Positions 1-11,904 of a stretch of DNA of 26,872 nucleotides are shown here, one piece after another; the stretch's first letter is position 1; each line of letters starts with the position of its first letter. A model generated the notes under the pieces. The model saw nothing but the letters and a program-made list of their open reading frames with translations, was not told the origin of the DNA and searched no databases. The translations under genes were made by a program, and so were the position numbers. The stretch is from Haplomitrium mnioides (taxonomy: Eukaryota > Marchantiophyta > Haplomitriopsida > Calobryales): NCBI GenBank assembly GCA_049999725.1, contig JBNGIS010020222.1:1-26872 (forward strand), in the 5' to 3' direction.

Positions 1-1047
1 GACCCGTCGAACTTTCGCCCTTGGTCATGCCGAAGCTGCGTTAAGTCACCCTTTCAGCGCCTGCAGACTCCTCCGTCGGTCGGACCTGCGTTAAATCCCC
101 TTTCCGGCTCAGCCTTCTCCTCGTTGGTCGGTTCGGTGATGGATCACCCTTTTCGCTTCCTCGGAACTCCCCTTCTCGGATCTCCGATAGATCACCCTTC
201 CGGCACTCTTCCACTCTCCTTTGGCCAGACCCTCGATATGTCGCTGCTTCGGGCCCTCTTCCTTGGCTCCCCTGTTGGATTCCTCGCAGAACCCTTTAAA
301 CCGGGCTCCCCACGTCAGAAGACGCTTCGGAACCCTGTTAAGCGGGCTTCCCACTTAGGGAGGCGTCTGTCCGCAGATTCGCAGGCCTCCTGGTGCCGCC
401 ACGTCGTCCGTGGAATCCCGCGAAGTGCTCCAGAGACGCCACGTTTCCGTGGGATCTCGCGGGGCCTTCCGAGTACTCCACCTTTCCGCTCGAATTCGCG
501 GACTCAAATGGAAGGAATCGATTTACCCTTGCCGGGCGCGCTCTTGCTTGCGAGATCGAGGCGTCCCTCTTCCCTGGCGTTGCTCGCCCTCGTGACGATC
601 TTACCTTCTCATTTCTCTCCTTGAACCTTGCTTCCCGATTTGTGGCCGCTGCAGGACCCCCGCAATCTGCCTTTCTTCAGAGTGCCTTCGGGTTTCGTCG
701 TTGTGGATCCGTTCCTCGCCCTCCTGCGATTGCTCCGCCACAGGTGGCTGCTCTCTTCCTTCTCCCCAGGCTCCGATCCCCGCATCCTCCTGAAGCCCAC
801 GGGTTCTCGCTGGCCTGATTCGAATTTTGGAAGGTGCCCCCTCCTCTGGCTGGCGACCCTGGTTCCTTCCTCCTCTCTTCCGCCATGATCCTGTTTCCCT
901 CCCAGGACTCATGCGCCCTGCTCTTAGTAGCTGTTTGAGGGTACTTCGTGGCTCTTGAGATGCCCTCACACTTTCCAAGGCTTATTGTGTCGCTGATGCT
1001 TCTGATTTCTTGCATTTTTCTTGAGTGCTCCAAAGCACCGGCTGACA
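1..1047. mobile_element. 3' part of a GC-rich LTR (copy 1)
   Basis: This GC-rich block aligns by eye to the right part of the solo LTR at 9972-11899. Both share the stretch around 553-605 (equivalent to 11406-11455, nearly identical) and both end with the same tail, CACCGGCTGACA, here at 1036-1047. The similarity is continuous from about position 105 (equivalent to about 10965) to the end, and looser before that. The sequence changes abruptly to AT-rich DNA at 1048. The left end lies outside the window, so I cannot tell a solo LTR from the 3' LTR of a fuller element; the 5 bases after the end, GGAGT, would be the target duplication to look for upstream. Open frames here on both strands are by-products of high GC, not genes. 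Confidence 0.75.
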
Positions 1048-2979
1048 GGAGTAGAGATGAGAATGACTGAAAATTGGTCCTATAGAAAAGAGGTGAGATA
1101 TGGCCTATTACTAATAATTGGTTGTTGACATATTGAGCATATAGTTAAATGTAAAGAGTCAAATTTTGGATGTGAACAACTATCAGATTCCAAGTTTTGA
1201 AAGTGATGTTAATTTAGAGTTTGTTGGGATGCTACGATTAATCTTCCATGTTGAAGACGGTGTCGAATGGTTGGAGTGAGTCGGTTACAAGGAACCAACC
1301 TATGGTTAGTATTTTGGACTAGCAGCCGACATATAAGGTAGTTAGGTTACGACTAACGATTTACAAAATCTATTAGTATCCAAACTTTGAGCGGTGACTT
1401 TGGACTAGGTAAAAGATGGATATCCTAGGGGTTATTACGAAGGACTCTAAGATCTAAGGTGTCAATAGCTATTCTATGTCCAATAGAGGAATAGACTTCT
1501 AAACTTTGGGAGGACTTATATATTTCCAATAATAGAATGCAAACACTAGACCAATACTCTAGTTACAAAGTTAAATTAAATTTTCAAATTTACTTTTGAG
1601 TCTTTAGGAAACTAAACTACTATCTATATGAGAATGGGAAACAAAGAATGGCATTCTTACTAGTTTACTGGAATCTTTATGATCTTACAAGAGTGTGACA
1701 ACATCTCTAGTTACTCCTATAACTATCCAAATATGCTATAGTTCCAATTATATACTATGTCAGTTTCAAAGAAGACAACAAAAAGGATATATGTCATGAA
1801 TATAATCATTCAAACATATAGTAAGGTATGAACTATAGAGTCAAAGATCAACACTTTATCAATGTCATACTTAGAGTAAGCTTATCAAGTCATTTTCAAC
1901 CAAGTTGTTGAGTGGAATAACAAAAAACTATCAATCATACATTTATACAAGCTAAGATGCTTTCTAACTCTCTATCATCAAGGCATAGATAGCACTCATA
2001 TTGTAATCTTAAAATTGCTTCAGCTTGTGCTAGAGCAATGACACAAACCCAGACAAAATAGTAACAAAAGCAAAAAAACAACATATAGTAGCAAGGAGGT
2101 AGACTTTTGTTTATGATAGAGTCTTTTATTTTTTTTCCTCTGATTGCTAAAACAAAACTTTTACTCTAGTATACAAAGGAAAAATAACATCAATTGGGAG
2201 GTAGAATCTTTTTTTTAATGGATAGTCTCTTATTTCTACACCTCTTCGATACATGCACAATAGGTAGATAGTTCTATAACATATGAATTGTAATATACAT
2301 TTATAGACAATAGTGTCATGGAAGGGAGAAAACACAATATTGGTTCTCTACTCACCCAAACATAACATAACATGACAACATAGCGCCTACAACAAAAACT
2401 AATCAAGCTTACGGAATAGTTCACTTTTGGTAACACTTCGTTTATCTCTCAGAGCGGCTCTCTATAGCGCAACTCTTCTGCAATCAATCTTTCTCTTCAA
2501 AAACTTTGCCTTCTCCTTCTGCATTTGTTGTAATTCAATTGGCCATCTCTTCTATCTCGACATTCATAATTTTTGTAAGCCTCTTTTTCACTTTTATCTG
2601 ATCGCCTCATGAATATCCTTGCAACCTTGTTTCTTCTTCTGATTATTCATCTTTTGTAATTCCCAACAGAAATTGCACTTTGATTGTCAGACCTATCATT
2701 TCTCTTCTTCATTTGGTCTATTATATTTTTATTTCAATTTGTCAATCTTCTCACTATCTTTTCCATATCCAAATCTCAATTTGTCTTTTCACTCCAAACT
2801 ATAGAAAGGCATAGCTAAGAAGTGGCAAGAGAGAATTTGAACAAGCCAAATAGATGACAAAGGGGTAACCTTTGTGAGAGAGAAAAGAAGAGAGAGCAAC
2901 CAAAGCTTCTCCCTTATTTTTATACCCACTACTTGGGTTAATCTTTGGTTTGAACTTAACATAACAAAACATAACATAA
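1048..2979. other. AT-rich stretch without a recognisable gene
   Basis: I read both strands and saw no protein family, RNA gene or clean repeat. Short runs such as AACATAACATAAC occur at about 2355 and again about 2955, just beside the point where the gypsy fragment stops, and may mark an old rearrangement. The short open frames here have no recognisable motifs. Confidence 0.5.
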
Positions 2980-3907
2980 TAGAAAAAGAGAAACTTGAGC
3001 GGACCTTTCTTCAAGCCAAGGAAATTCTAAAATGATGTCATATTAAACAAGTGCAATAACAAATTGCATAGATTCTGTATACTCTTTTCCAATCCTTAGA
3101 AGGAATGGCTTTTGAGAGCAAAACACATCATGCTTTTGGCCATCAACCATAGTCACAACACTCTCCTTGATAGGCCTATATTTTGCTTTGATTATCTTAG
3201 CAAAATGTAGTGACATAAAATTTTCAGAACTCCCATTATTGACCAACATTCTACAATAGTGCTCCTCAATCATACCATTAAGATGGAACAAGGTACCTCG
3301 AATACTTGTCAGAATTTTAATTCCAATAGAGCTTGTAAGGTTTTGAGAATGTTGTTCGAATGGGTGAGGATGAGATCTAACTTCTGTAGTCATGAGTAAT
3401 GAGTCATGCCGCTCCACCATGCGCATTTCTTCTTTTAATTGAGTAGGCTCTCTCATAGTAATTTCTATTCTTGTGTGAGGCTTCAATTCCCGAACAAAGC
3501 AGCCTAGTGCTTCTTCTTCTCTTATATCAGGAATTTGCATAATTCTATCTTGAAAATGTGTCACATAACTTCTCACTGTACCAAGTTGCTTCAATTCGGC
3601 CAATCGATCTCTTGCTAGTTTTGAAGCATTTACAACCCTAAATCTTGAAATCGCTCCTTCTTTGAACTCATGCCAAGAAATAATAGGAGCAACAAATCCA
3701 CGTTGTACTTGTTCTATTTGATATCTCCACCAAGTCTTTGCAACTCTTTCTAATTGGCTTGACGCAAATAGAATTCGCCGACTATCCTCTATAATGTTTG
3801 TAGCTTCAAAATATTGTTCACAATCAAAAATAAAGTTCTCACAAGCACCACAAGTCACCTTTCCATCATATGCTTTTGGCGTTGGAAATCGCCCATAACT
3901 CTCTTCT
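2980..3907 (-). pseudogene. Ty3/gypsy gag-protease fragment
   Basis: Gag would form the element's virus-like particle and the aspartic protease would process the polyprotein. A 271-residue open frame (3858 to 3043) shows the retrotransposon gag core at residues 7-152: a WW-containing helix (KTWWRYQ, 41-47), SWHEFKEGAISRF (61-73) and LAELKQLGTVRSY (86-98). A protease-like stretch follows at about 190-240, with LVNNGSSENF (205-214) where active enzymes have a D-S/T-G triad, so the catalytic Asp is Asn here. No CCHC zinc knuckle is visible between the two. Past the stop at 3043 the frame still matches the protease end (YDIILEFPWLEERSAQ, to about 2990), so that stop is internal; upstream the frame is open to a TAA near 3907. 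Reverse transcriptase, RNase H and integrase are missing. The element is truncated and dead. Confidence 0.85.
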
Positions 3908-4033
3908 TATCGAAACATTGCTCTTTCTTTTAATCCCACTTCCAAAAGGCATGAAAAATGTTCAAGTTGTTGTTCCATTGTTTGAATCACCTCCTCTTGA
4001 CTCTCTATATAGCTCACACCAAAAACGAACTAT

Positions 4034-4046
4034 GGCTCTCATACCA
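4034..4046 (-). promoter_or_regulatory. Primer-binding site, initiator tRNA-Met type
   Basis: On the minus strand the sequence is TGGTATGAGAGCC, one base from the plant tRNA-iMet primer-binding site TGGTATCAGAGCC. It starts one base after the CA that ends the LTR, which is the expected spacing, and it lies upstream of the gag frame on the same strand. This fixes the orientation of the gypsy element. Confidence 0.85.
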
Positions 4047-4047
4047 A

Positions 4048-4481
4048 TGTAAAAGAATCTCAAAGACCAAATCCAAATGAGTAAGAACTCATGGTGAACT
4101 CTAATAGAGTTCTTCAACCAAAAGCAACTCAAGATCCAAGCTAAGACCAAGAGCACAAGCAAAAGTCAAGCAACCAAAGAACCCAAGTGATTTGAGAGGA
4201 ACTTCAGAATGAGAAGTGGGGCTAAGAAGCCCTTCTATTTATACAAGAGAAGAGGGTGTTCTCCCTCTTTCTTCACTTACAAGTCACTTGTAATTTCAGC
4301 CATAGAGATGACTCTCTATCAAAAGTGACTTCAAAAACAAGTTACCTAAAAGTGTCTCTCTACCAAAAGTGACTTCAAAGATAATTAATCCAATTTTAAC
4401 CCTAAAAGTGGCTCATTACCACTTCCTTCACTCCTCTCTATTTTCTTATAAATAGCACAACGTTATGCTTGTACTATTACA
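4048..4481 (-). mobile_element. 5' LTR of the Ty3/gypsy element
   Basis: Read on the minus strand, this 434-bp LTR begins TGTAATAG and ends CTTTTACA, so the termini are inverted (TGTAA/TTACA). The inner end is fixed by the adjacent primer-binding site. The outer end is fixed because recognisable Copia coding sequence starts within a few bases of 4482. A TATA box, TATAAATAG, reads on the minus strand at 4235-4243, well placed as the LTR promoter. Inside is a diverged duplication of a CTCTCTAYCAAAAGTGACTT stretch, at about 4313 and 4360. No second copy of this LTR is present in the window. Confidence 0.8.
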
Positions 4482-6905
4482 ACTAAGATGAGAGCTCAAA
4501 GACAAAAAGACATCTATGTCGGATATGACTCCCCTTCTATTATACGCTATTTGAAACCATCCATTGTTGAAGTTTTCCAAACCAAATTAGCAGATTGCTA
4601 TTTTTATGAGGATATATTTTTATGAAGATAAAATTTCTTTATTACCAAAAACACTCCAATGGGAGAACATATCCATTATATGGATGTATCAAATAGTAAG
4701 GTAAGGTGAGGATGAAGTCAAGAGACTTCTTTACTTGGCTAAAACCGTCGAACAATTACCATATTCATTTAATGAAATTGCAAATGTAGCAAGATAACAT
4801 ATACTTGTGGTGAATATTCCTGCAAGACTTTAGGATATTCATGAACCAACAGCTGACCAAGTACAAAGGCAAAAGAGAGAAAGCCCTCTTGGCTCAAAGG
4901 ACTCTCAACCTCAACAAAAAAGTTTCGACAAAGAGAACTATATTCTCAGCTAATGTGCCAATACCATCATCATCTACACCCTTACTATCTCAACCGACCA
5001 TCTCCCTATTAGCACACCTTGATAATCAAGAGATCTCTATCCACTACATGGATATAAGGATTATATGGCAAAGAGAGAATGTAGATGTAGATGACTATTT
5101 TGCACTCCTAGTTTCACAGACTATATCCAATACACCACCTGATATAAGATATGTCAAAGAAGCTATGGATAAATATGATTGGATAGAGTGGAAAAAGGAA
5201 ATGGATTCAGAACTTGATTCTATGATACAAAGGAAGGTATTTGGACCTTTAGTGATGGTTCCCTCTGATGCTCATTTAATTGGATATAGGTGGATCTTTT
5301 GTAACAAAGCGAAATGAAAAAGGCGAAATTGTCAGATATAAAGCACGCCTTGTAGCCAAAGGCTATACACAAACACCTAGGAGAGACTATGATCTCACAT
5401 ACATCTTAGTTATGGATGCTATCACATACCGGTTCCTAGTAGGCTTTTTCCTAGAACATGAGCTCATGACACATCATATGGATGTTATGACAGCATACCT
5501 ATACGGGCTAAAAGATATCCAGATCTATATGAAAGCTCATCTTAAGCCTACAGCAATGAATATCTATCATATTTAGGGGGAGAATGTCACTAAGCAAAAA
5601 CCAATTAGCGACCAATCTACTTCTTTACCATCGACCATAATCAAACCCAATCGTGGTAGTACTAGGTGAGGACTTATAGTCCATAAGATGCAGTCTAGAG
5701 AAAAAAGACCTATAGTCCCCCTTATGCATCAATCCAATCCATGCCTCTCACCATGGATGGATATGCAGTCCAGATCCTATGATCTATTTATAGACTTAAG
5801 CAGAGTGGTCGAATCTGGTATTAAAGATTTCACAAGGAGATGATAGCCATCGATTTTCACTTTGATGACATTGCACCAAGTTTATTCATCAAGAATGCTG
5901 ACAAAGAATTTATAATTGTCTCACTATATATTGATAATATAAACTTATTAGATCACCAATCCTTACTTGAGCAAACTATTTCTATGCTTAAGAAAATTTT
6001 TGATATGAAGGACATTTAAGACCAAATATTGTTTAGGATTACAATTTGAGTACTTAGATGATGGTATATTGATGTATCAGAGTACTTACACTAAGAAAAT
6101 CCTAAGAGAATCTCATATGGATAAATGTCATCCAGTAACATCACCTGTGGAGATAAGAACATTGGATAGAGAAAAAGATATTTTCCGAAAAAGAAAGAAC
6201 ATAGAGCCAAGCCTCAGATCTGAGATACCATATCTCTTCACTATAGGAGCTCTTATGTATCTTGCAAATCAAACATGCCCTGATATTTCCTTTGACATGA
6301 ACTTGCTTGCAAGACATAGTTCACAACCTACTAAACGACATTAGCATGGTATCAAGCGTATTTTCATATATTTATAAAGCACAATTGACATGGGACTATT
6401 TTTCCCAAATAATATTGATCAAATCCGTACTGGCTATGCAGATGCGTGATACATTTCGGATCCTAATGAAGCTAAATCCTAAAAAAATTATGTATTTCTA
6501 TATGGCTCTATAGCTATATCATGGAGAAGTACAAAGCAAACATTGACTTGTACATCTTCAAACAAGGCAGAGATTAAAGTTTTGTATGAAGCCAGTAGGG
6601 AGTGTTTATACCTACAAATGATGATTGATCATGTTTATTTACATTGTAGATTGCCTTGTGCATCTCATCTGACTGTTATATTTGAGGATAACTTGGCATG
6701 TGTATAGCAAGTCTTGCAAGGTTTTATTAAAGAAGACCGTATTAAACACATTGCACCTAAGTTTTTCTTCACGCATGAGCAGTAGGAGGAGACTATATCT
6801 GTGCAAGTTATCTCTAGTAAAGAGAATATTGCTGATATTTTTACGAAGGCTTTAACTCCGGCACTACACCAATATTTTTGCCATTCTCTTGGACTATGAA
6901 GATTA
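4482..6905 (+). pseudogene. Ty1/Copia pol fragment (integrase end, RT, RNase H)
   Basis: The encoded polyprotein would supply the integrase, reverse transcriptase and RNase H for transposition. Homology starts at about 4487 with the late-integrase motif DIYVGYDSPSIIRYL (4507-4551). RVT_2 follows: WKKEMDSELDSM (about 5190), the frameshifted RYKARLVAKGYTQ (about 5335), HHMDVMTAYLYG (about 5475), YRLKQSGRIWY (about 5785) and the catalytic YIDN at 5930-5941, where active enzymes have YxDD. RNase H and the C-terminus are seen as YLFTIGALMYLANQTCPDIS (about 6230-6290) and ADIFTKAL near 6832-6855. There are several in-frame stops and frame changes, for example near 5300 and 6017. About 200 bp at 5577-5785 does not match and may be an insertion. 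Gag, protease and most of integrase are absent. Confidence 0.88.
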
Positions 6906-7270
6906 TTGAGATTATCATTATGACTTCATCGACCATTATCTCATTATATGGTCGACATCTTCATATTTATCTTTGTTATATATTCTGCTCATGGCATATT
7001 TCAGGACGTCACTTGATTATTCTTTTATATATATATGGCCTACAACCATCTTTCACCTTATTATTTCTTCTCTATATCTTGTCACTTTATAACATATTTA
7101 TCCATGTATAAATGGTGGTTGTACTCTTTCCCTCGTAGGAGTATAAGAGGGTTTTTAATGAGGCAACAACTTTATTCTTCATATGGATTTCTTTAGTAGT
7201 GTTGGTGATATTTTATCATAGGTTTTACATTTATCTTATGTGTGTTTAAAACATTTCCCATGTTATAACC

Positions 7271-7279
7271 AAGGGGGAG
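7271..7279 (+). promoter_or_regulatory. Polypurine tract of the Copia element
   Basis: AAGGGGGAG lies directly before a TG-starting LTR and downstream of the Copia C-terminus, the standard plant Copia arrangement for priming plus-strand DNA synthesis. Confidence 0.75.
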
Positions 7280-7536
7280 TGTTGCACTATATATAGTGAG
7301 ATAAATAGGCTAATCTATAGTTAGGCATTAACCTATGATTAGCGCATATAACTAGGGTTATGGTTATTACTAATTCTAGGAGATTAGCACATATACTTTT
7401 GTAACCTATGAGCAACATTACACATATTGTTCATATATTGAGATTAAGAGAAGAAGAGAGAAAGATTTACATACCTTGTCCATCTTGGTTCATGTTTGAT
7501 TGATTGAGTGATTCTTCTATTTCAATAGGCACTACA
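7280..7536 (+). mobile_element. 3' LTR of the Copia element
   Basis: The LTR starts TGTTGCACTATATATAGTG, right after the polypurine tract. The right end is my best guess (CACTACA at 7530-7536), because no 5' LTR is present for comparison. A perfect 14-bp palindrome, CACTATATATAGTG, sits at its start. The stretch 6906-7270 between pol and the tract is the element's 3' untranslated region. Confidence 0.6.
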
Positions 7537-9299
7537 TGATCCATTCCATAAAACTATCAAAAGATGGGAGACAATTAAGGTACATGAGGATCAATAACTG
7601 TTGGGTACAGCTAAACAACCAAATTACTAATCTTATTTGGTTTTTAGCTAGATTTAAACGAGTTCAATTTCCTACATTGTAGGAATTTTATGTAGTGCCA
7701 ACCTTCACCAACCACTCAAATATACAAATGTTATGTTGGTGTAGCTTATATTGGACTCACACTCCATGGAAACGTATAGTTTATACAACTAAATACGAAA
7801 CACATAGGCGAATAGTAGTGGTGGACTTCTATTACCGATTCACTCCATTGTTTCTTCCCAAACCTAGCTCCACAAATAAATAGCACAAAACAAGCATAGT
7901 CATCTACAAATACACAAGCATAAGAGCATTTACACCAAACAATATACACAAAGATGAGGCAAACTTCTTTTTCTGATGTTAGTTTGATATTCTAGTCTTA
8001 TAATTGATATTTAAAGAATGCATGTCTCACAACAAGTATACGAATAAGGAACACACAATAAAATCATAATACAAAAATGTACATAGAGGCATACACAGAA
8101 AAAAAATGCACATATATATTGACACGAACATTCAAAATTGAGTAGCTCACAAGGACGTTGCAATCTAGCACCAGTTTGCAGATTCTTCATCAATGATCTT
8201 TGAGAGTGTTGACCCTCTAGGATGTATATATACAAAAGATCAAACCTCCACTATTCTCACAACAGTTACTACAAACACAACTCTTGAACACATATCACAA
8301 AACTCATTTTCAATTTATCCTCCTTTGATTTTTTGGTTCTCTAGCAACAAATTCGAGTAGGTCCCAAAGAGGAAACACTACAATTTCATTCTTCTTCAAA
8401 AATCAACACATATATAGATGCTCAAAATAAAATCCCTCATTCTCTAATCTGACTAATCCTTGTCTTCTTGCACTATTCTTCATTCTTCCATTCTTCCAAC
8501 ATAAAACCAAACAATATGAATGAGCAACTACCAAGGAAAAAAGTCACTACCATCCTAGAAGAGAAAGGGAGAGAGGCAAAATTTCCTGCTATACCCATGC
8601 ATGATTTCTGAATTCCTTGTTTCTTTCTCATCAATTTCATGCAAATATGAGACACTTATTTTTTTTTGTCTTCATCGAGATGGTAACCACCTCCCATTGA
8701 CTATATCTCCTTATAATCAATTTCATCTGGTGTCAATTTTATCCCTCTAGTATGATGTGAGCCTTCTTGATGATTTTTTAAAATTTTTGTTTATAATTTT
8801 ACACATAGACGGGTACAAGAACAAAACACACACATATATAAGAAATACAATTTCCCATAAGAGCACTTACCTACATGGAAGAGATGTGCTCTTTAAATTC
8901 TTCTAAATGCCTTTGTTGAGATTTGGCTTGCCTTTTTGATGCTCTGGTGAAGTCTTGCTTTGCATGATTCAAAAATCATTCTAATTCTAATACATTGAAT
9001 TCTAATTTAGAACAAAAACATGGATACATAGAAATATAGTAATAAGGAATTCTTAATTCTAATATCGTTCCTAAAAACCAATCTTGAGTTGATGAAAATT
9101 CATTTGAGCTCATTTTCTTGCAATTAAGTGCTCACTATAGGTACTATAACTCTCTATCTTTTATCATAACACTTTTATTGTTTGAGAACAAAGTCACTAA
9201 GTGCATCAAGAAGAGTAAATTAATCTTCTCTTGGCTCGTTAAATACTAAACTATCATGATGGCTCTTTTGCCAAGTTTTACTACGCATGAATGTCCCTT
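7537..9299. other. AT-rich stretch without a recognisable gene
   Basis: No family-level similarity, RNA gene or tandem array was recognised on either strand. The short open frames here (60-75 codons) lack motifs. Part of it could be upstream Helitron sequence too decayed to read. Confidence 0.5.
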
Positions 9300-9966
9300 G
9301 TTGAACATACCAAGCTTTATACTAGTTGGAAGAACGTCCATATGTCAAGGCTCAACAAAAGCTTATCCTTTGTTTACAATGTGTTGCAACCAAGGTAAAG
9401 TACAACTTTCTCTTTTGGCAAGTACCCTTATAACCATGACAAAGTTTGTTGCAAGACAATACCTTTGAGAAAAAATCTTTCCTCAGCAATTTTGGGCATA
9501 CAAGATTGTGTTTGATCATATAATTAGGTGCTAAGATTGATGAGCATTTTGTGTAGTGTAGAAATTACACGTTTTATCTACAATGCACTTTATGCCATCA
9601 AATATGTAGCATGTTGCTTGTAGAATGTGATAATGCAAAGTTCTTCCAACTATATACCCTTGACAATAGCGTTGCTTTGAAGGTCAAATGATTTTTTTTC
9701 CAAGGCCTTTATTGCAACATTATGAACCAATTGCAGCTTATGTTCCATGACAACAACCCAATAACATATATGTAGTTGTATGAAAACATTTGTCAATGAA
9801 TGGCCAATGAACCATCAATTGAACTAGAGCTTCACATATTGTCGTTGCACTTGCAAGATCATCGCAAGTACAACACATCGATTGCAGATGAGGTTGACAA
9901 AATTCAGTACGTGATGGTCATGATAGTAGTCTTTTTTATCAAGATATTACTATTGCAAAACTTAAT

Positions 9967-9971
9967 AATTG
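9967..9971. repeat. Target-site duplication, left copy (AATTG)
   Basis: AATTG immediately precedes the TGTCGC start of the solo LTR and matches the five bases after its end at 11900-11904. Deleting the LTR and one copy restores a readable Helitron segment. Confidence 0.92.
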
Positions 9972-10352
9972 TGTCGCTCCCCTGTTCCAGGCCTTAACCT
10001 TTTCGGGCCCCGTTTCAGTGCAAGGAAGGACAGATTGCGGGCTTTCAGGTTCTTTTCTGAGATGGCCCCTTGCCAGTTACCACTTTCAGACCTTAAGGAC
10101 TCTTCCTTCTCTTAGAGGTCTCGTATGCTTTTCTCTTTCTTCTTCCTCTCACTCTCAAGTCAATCATTCAACCTATCACAGGTCCACATTCATAATACCC
10201 AGGTTGTATTCGTGTGATTCTTCCTCTTTATTCCTAGGACCCAAGGGTTTAGGCCTTGCCACCTTATTTGTGCTGGGGCAAAATGGAAATGGTGACCTGC
10301 GCAGTTGAACACTACAAAAGGGCTGGACTCCCCCTCTCAGGGTGGTCCCAGC

Positions 10353-10362
10353 NNNNNNNNNN
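10353..10362. other. Assembly gap (10 N)
   Basis: Ten N lie inside the solo LTR, so its true length may differ from 1928 bp. The frame calls that cross it are not reliable. Confidence 0.99.
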
Positions 10363-10794
10363 GACCCGCACATTGCCCGAGGTCCGATGAACTATCCTCC
10401 TTGTGACGCATGTCCCGTGAGTCGCTTCGGGGCCCCTGGAGTCGCCACGTCATCCGAAGGCCGCCATCCGCCGCCGCCCTGCAAAGGGATAGGCGGACCG
10501 TCGCGCTGACCTCCATCCGATGTTGACCCCCGAAAACCCTTACTTGCTTCTCAGCGTGCCATGTTTCCGAAGCTCTCCGCTGAATTCCTGCACTTGCCGA
10601 GTAAGAACTGGTGCCAGTCGTTTCTGTTTCGTCTTTCCCTCGAGATAAGGACCAAGCGTGCGCCTGAGGCTCCCGTTGTTATCTGTTGAGAAAGCTCGAT
10701 ATAGGGACTGTCAGGCCCCTTAGGACCATTCGTCCCTCTGACAAACTGTCGGATGTTGCCGTTGGTCCCCACCGAAGCTTCGCCCCATGTTCTG

Positions 10795-11210
10795 CCGGAG
10801 CTACGATGAATCCCCCTTTTGGCTGCGCTTGCTCCTCCATCGGTCACACCGGCGTTCTCTTGATTTTCCGGCCGCCCCATCTTGCCACCTGATTCACCGA
10901 TAGGTCGTCTTTTTGGCGTAATCTTCGTTTCCCCCAACCGGATTGGCGCCATATCGCCCTTCTTGCTCAGCCTTCTTCCCGTTGGACGGGTTGTGATGGA
11001 TCGCCGTTTCCCCAGTGATATCAGCACTTCGTTTGAACCGGGTCGCCGACAAGTCGCCTTTTCGCCTTCACTCGCTCTTACTCAGCCTACTAGGTGATAT
11101 GTCCCCCTTTCGGCTCTCCACTCCTCTTCCTCCTGGATCTGCGATGTATCGCGCTTATGGCACTCCTCCGTTTTCCTTCGGCCAGACCCGCGATAAGTCG
11201 TTGTTTCGGG
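10795..11210. repeat. Degenerate internal repeats in the GC-rich LTR
   Basis: A motif close to GCGATAAGTCGCC, often followed by CTTTTC, recurs at roughly 50-70-bp steps, for example near 10896, 10942, 10992, 11050, 11092, 11140 and 11190. The same motif family recurs in copy 1 (near 85, 137, 185 and 232). Units are strongly diverged, so the limits are approximate. Confidence 0.5.
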
Positions 11211-11899
11211 CCTTCCTCCTTGCTCCCCTGTTTGGGGTCTCGCGGATCCCTCTCGTCGTCCGTGGAATCCGACGAAGGCTCTAGAGATACCACGTTTCCG
11301 TGGAATCTCGTGAGACCTCTCAGGGACTCCACTCTTCCGCCAGGACTTACCGACTCGGTTGGAGCTTTCGATCGGCCTCTGCAGGGTTCGCTGTTGCTTG
11401 CGGGATCGAGGCGTCCCTCTTCCCTGGCCTTGCTCGCCCTCGTGACGATCTTACCTCCTCCTGTCAGCTCCCGATCCTTGTTTCTCGATTTGTGGCCGCT
11501 GCAAGACCCTCACGATCTGCCCTTTCTTCGGAGTGCCTTCGAGTGTCCTTGTTGTTGATCCTTGCTTCTTCCTCTGGCGATCGCCTTGCCATGGGTGTCT
11601 GCTCTATTCCTTTTCCCCAGCTCCCACCCCCGCATCCTCCTTAGGCCCACGGATTCCTGCTGGCCTGCTTTGAATTTGAGAGTGGGGCCACTCCTCTGGC
11701 TGGCGATCACTGCTCACCTTCCTCCTCCCCTTTGCCATGGTCCTGTTTCCCTCCTTGGACTCATGCACCCTGCTCTTATCAGCTGTTTGAGGTAATCAGC
11801 TGTTCTTGAGATGCCTTCACACTCGCAAAGGGACAATGTGGCCAGTGGTGCTTCTGATTTCGTGCGTTAAGCTTTACTGCTCCAAATCACCGGCTGACA

Positions 11900-11904
11900 A
11901 ATTG
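11900..11904. repeat. Target-site duplication, right copy (AATTG)
   Basis: AATTG immediately follows the CTGACA end of the solo LTR and matches 9967-9971. Confidence 0.92.

Larger units (their letters stand above)
9972..11899. mobile_element. Solo LTR of a GC-rich retrotransposon family
   Basis: The 1928-bp block (including 10 N) begins TGTCGCTCCCCTG and ends CACCGGCTGACA, with TG...CA termini and TGTC/GACA inverted ends. It is flanked by the 5-bp duplication AATTG. It contains no gag or pol, so it is a solo LTR left after recombination between two LTRs, or a non-autonomous element. The block is visibly GC-rich from about 10363 on, in contrast to both AT-rich flanks. It interrupts the Helitron frame between LNN and LLQHIS and so is younger than the Helitron. 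Transcription orientation cannot be set from the sequence. A diverged relative covers 1-1047. The open frames inside it (up to 158 codons) show no known domain. Confidence 0.9.

Noticed and set aside
109-1033. Several open frames of 60-166 codons in the GC-rich block
   Set aside because: They overlap in many frames, lack any domain, and lie in an LTR copy; high GC makes stops rare.
1036-1047. Copy 1 as the 3' LTR of an element continuing to the right
   Set aside because: The tail CACCGGCTGACA is the outer end of the LTR, as shown by the solo LTR with its duplication, and no primer-binding site follows.
5577-5785. A new gene in the Copia pol gap
   Set aside because: It has no open frame of note and reverse transcriptase homology resumes right after it; it is simply unmatched or inserted sequence.
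10353-10362. The 10-N gap as the border between two LTR copies wrongly joined
   Set aside because: Considered because repeats often break assemblies, but the exact flanking duplication and the continued Helitron frame support a single insertion.
10551-11644. Open frames of up to 158 codons in the solo LTR
   Set aside because: Same reason: the block is bounded as an LTR by TG...CA ends and a target duplication, and no frame shows a known domain.
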